The translations under genes and the position numbers were made by a program. From positions 108,666,941 to 108,730,940 of the forward strand of contig NC_060246.1 of NCBI RefSeq assembly GCF_921293095.1: a stretch of 64,000 nucleotides of DNA, read 5' to 3'. This DNA is from Ischnura elegans. Lineage: Eukaryota > Arthropoda > Insecta > Odonata > Coenagrionidae. The notes below the pieces were generated by a model that saw only the letters and a list, made by a program, of their open reading frames with translations, was not told where the DNA came from and searched no databases. The first letter of the stretch is position 1; the number at the start of each line of letters is the position of its first letter. Of the stretch, positions 63,230-64,000 are shown piece by piece.

Positions 63230-64000
63230 TGTGACGTTTGAGATACGAGAACCAATTAAATGTCCTTCCAAAAATATATACAATAACTACTACAAAATAT
63301 TTTCCACTGTGGAATATGCGACTAAGAAAGTATCATAATTAATCTGAGAAGGTCTCATGATCTCGTCTCGTGATAGGTCTCGTATTCAGCAGAATTAGTG
63401 TGCTACGTCGAGAATCATCAAGAGGTAAGCATCATACCTCATTCCACTGCTAACTTAATTGTAAAAAACAGTTCCCTTCTGTGAAATCATTCAGCCTCCC
63501 CAACATAAGTAAATTCTCGATAGTTCCCCACGATACACTTAAGGAATTATAACCTCTAGCCATTCAACTTAATCTGTTGTCTTAACGTAAACATCTTTCA
63601 CAACATGGCAATAAATTCTGGCAAAGAGCGAGGACTGTATTGGCAAAAACAGTTTCAGTTTTCCAGCAAAGGTCACAAACCAACTGGAAAATACCACTCC
63701 GACTTCACACGCCAAACCGCCTTTCCTAGAAGAAATACAAAATAGGGAAAATCCGAACTAATTTTTGATGAAGTTGACGATTAGGCGGCTGCATAACGCG
63801 ATAATTGCCAACAAAAAGAGCCTCCTAATTTCTCCATTTCAAAATCCGTATCCAATCTCCGGAATAATCAATTCATTCATATGTTGTAAAAATTAAAACT
63901 GCAGGCTAAAGCAACAAGATACTATCTCCTCTAAGGAGGATGAAGAGATAAAAAAAAATTAATTCAATATTTTATCACTCATCCTGAATAAGATCATTAT
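63230..64000 (+). repeat. Duplicated block A3, second part (empty site)
   Basis: Partner of 25590-26396 joined to 33325-33500. At about 63795-63810 the sequence runs directly from the left flank to the right flank of the MITE plus LTR element, so it is the unoccupied paralogous site. At about 63590-63605 it also lacks the (ATT)n-tailed insert of 25872-26154. Runs off the window. Confidence 0.7.

Noticed and set aside
1..64000. CRISPR array, operons or other prokaryotic systems
   Set aside because: No regularly spaced short repeats with unique spacers. The gene content is eukaryotic transposons and a eukaryotic tRNA with Pol III terminator.

Overview
This window looks like intergenic DNA from a large, transposon-rich arthropod genome, probably an insect. 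The evidence is the spread of element types (Penelope-like, CR1/Jockey-like and RTE-like retroelements, Ty3/Gypsy, hAT, Tc1/mariner, piggyBac, P-element/THAP and Helitron), the AT-rich intergenic sequence and the spliceosomal-type THAP exons. The species cannot be named from sequence alone. I found no convincing single-copy protein-coding host gene. The one likely functional cellular gene is a tRNA-Lys(UUU) on the minus strand at 17282-17354.

Layout. At 0.1-4.7 kb there is a decayed Tc1/mariner-type transposon (1272-4714, TA target duplication). Its transposase is split by an 864-bp insertion carrying three 73-nt tRNA-like cloverleaves in an inverted-tandem arrangement. At 4.8-9.4 kb a hAT-like element has an exact 8-bp target duplication and inverted termini of about 0.7-0.8 kb; a truncated Penelope-like element (GIY-YIG domain, hammerhead-like motif) and a palindromic insertion are nested inside. 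At 11.1-11.6 kb there is a GGATC-rich hAT MITE. From 12 to 26 kb there is old duplicated sequence with CR1-like, RTE-like and Penelope-like fragments, MITEs, a SINE-like piece and the tRNA-Lys gene.

At 26.4-32.7 kb sits a complete, apparently very young Ty3/Gypsy LTR retrotransposon. Its 385-bp LTRs look identical, the target duplication is ATAG, and gag and pol are intact. They are joined by a textbook -1 frameshift signal: a T_TTA_AAT slip site, a 6-nt spacer and a 9-bp stem. It inserted into the tip of a MITE, which itself inserted into a duplicated segment whose unoccupied paralogue lies at 63.6-64.0 kb.

From 33 to 42 kb the sequence is mostly AT-rich with a second MITE copy, a hAT MITE, a 50-bp retro-insertion and a purine-strand GA tract. 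At 42-45.5 kb a GAGAC-rich inverted-terminus element encloses a piggyBac pseudogene and a relic of the tRNA-like unit. At 46-52 kb there are decayed reverse-transcriptase relics. At 52.8-56.2 kb there is a P-element-like transposon with a two-exon THAP domain and a transposase core, 7-bp target duplication. At 56.4-64 kb a second copy of the 12-26 kb duplicated sequence carries its own insertions: CR1-like copies, a MITE and a degenerate Helitron (61082-63139).

The two halves (about 12-33.5 kb and 46-64 kb) share a largely collinear series of diverged blocks, so each serves as an empty-site control for insertions in the other. Short snap-back palindromes recur at insertion junctions.
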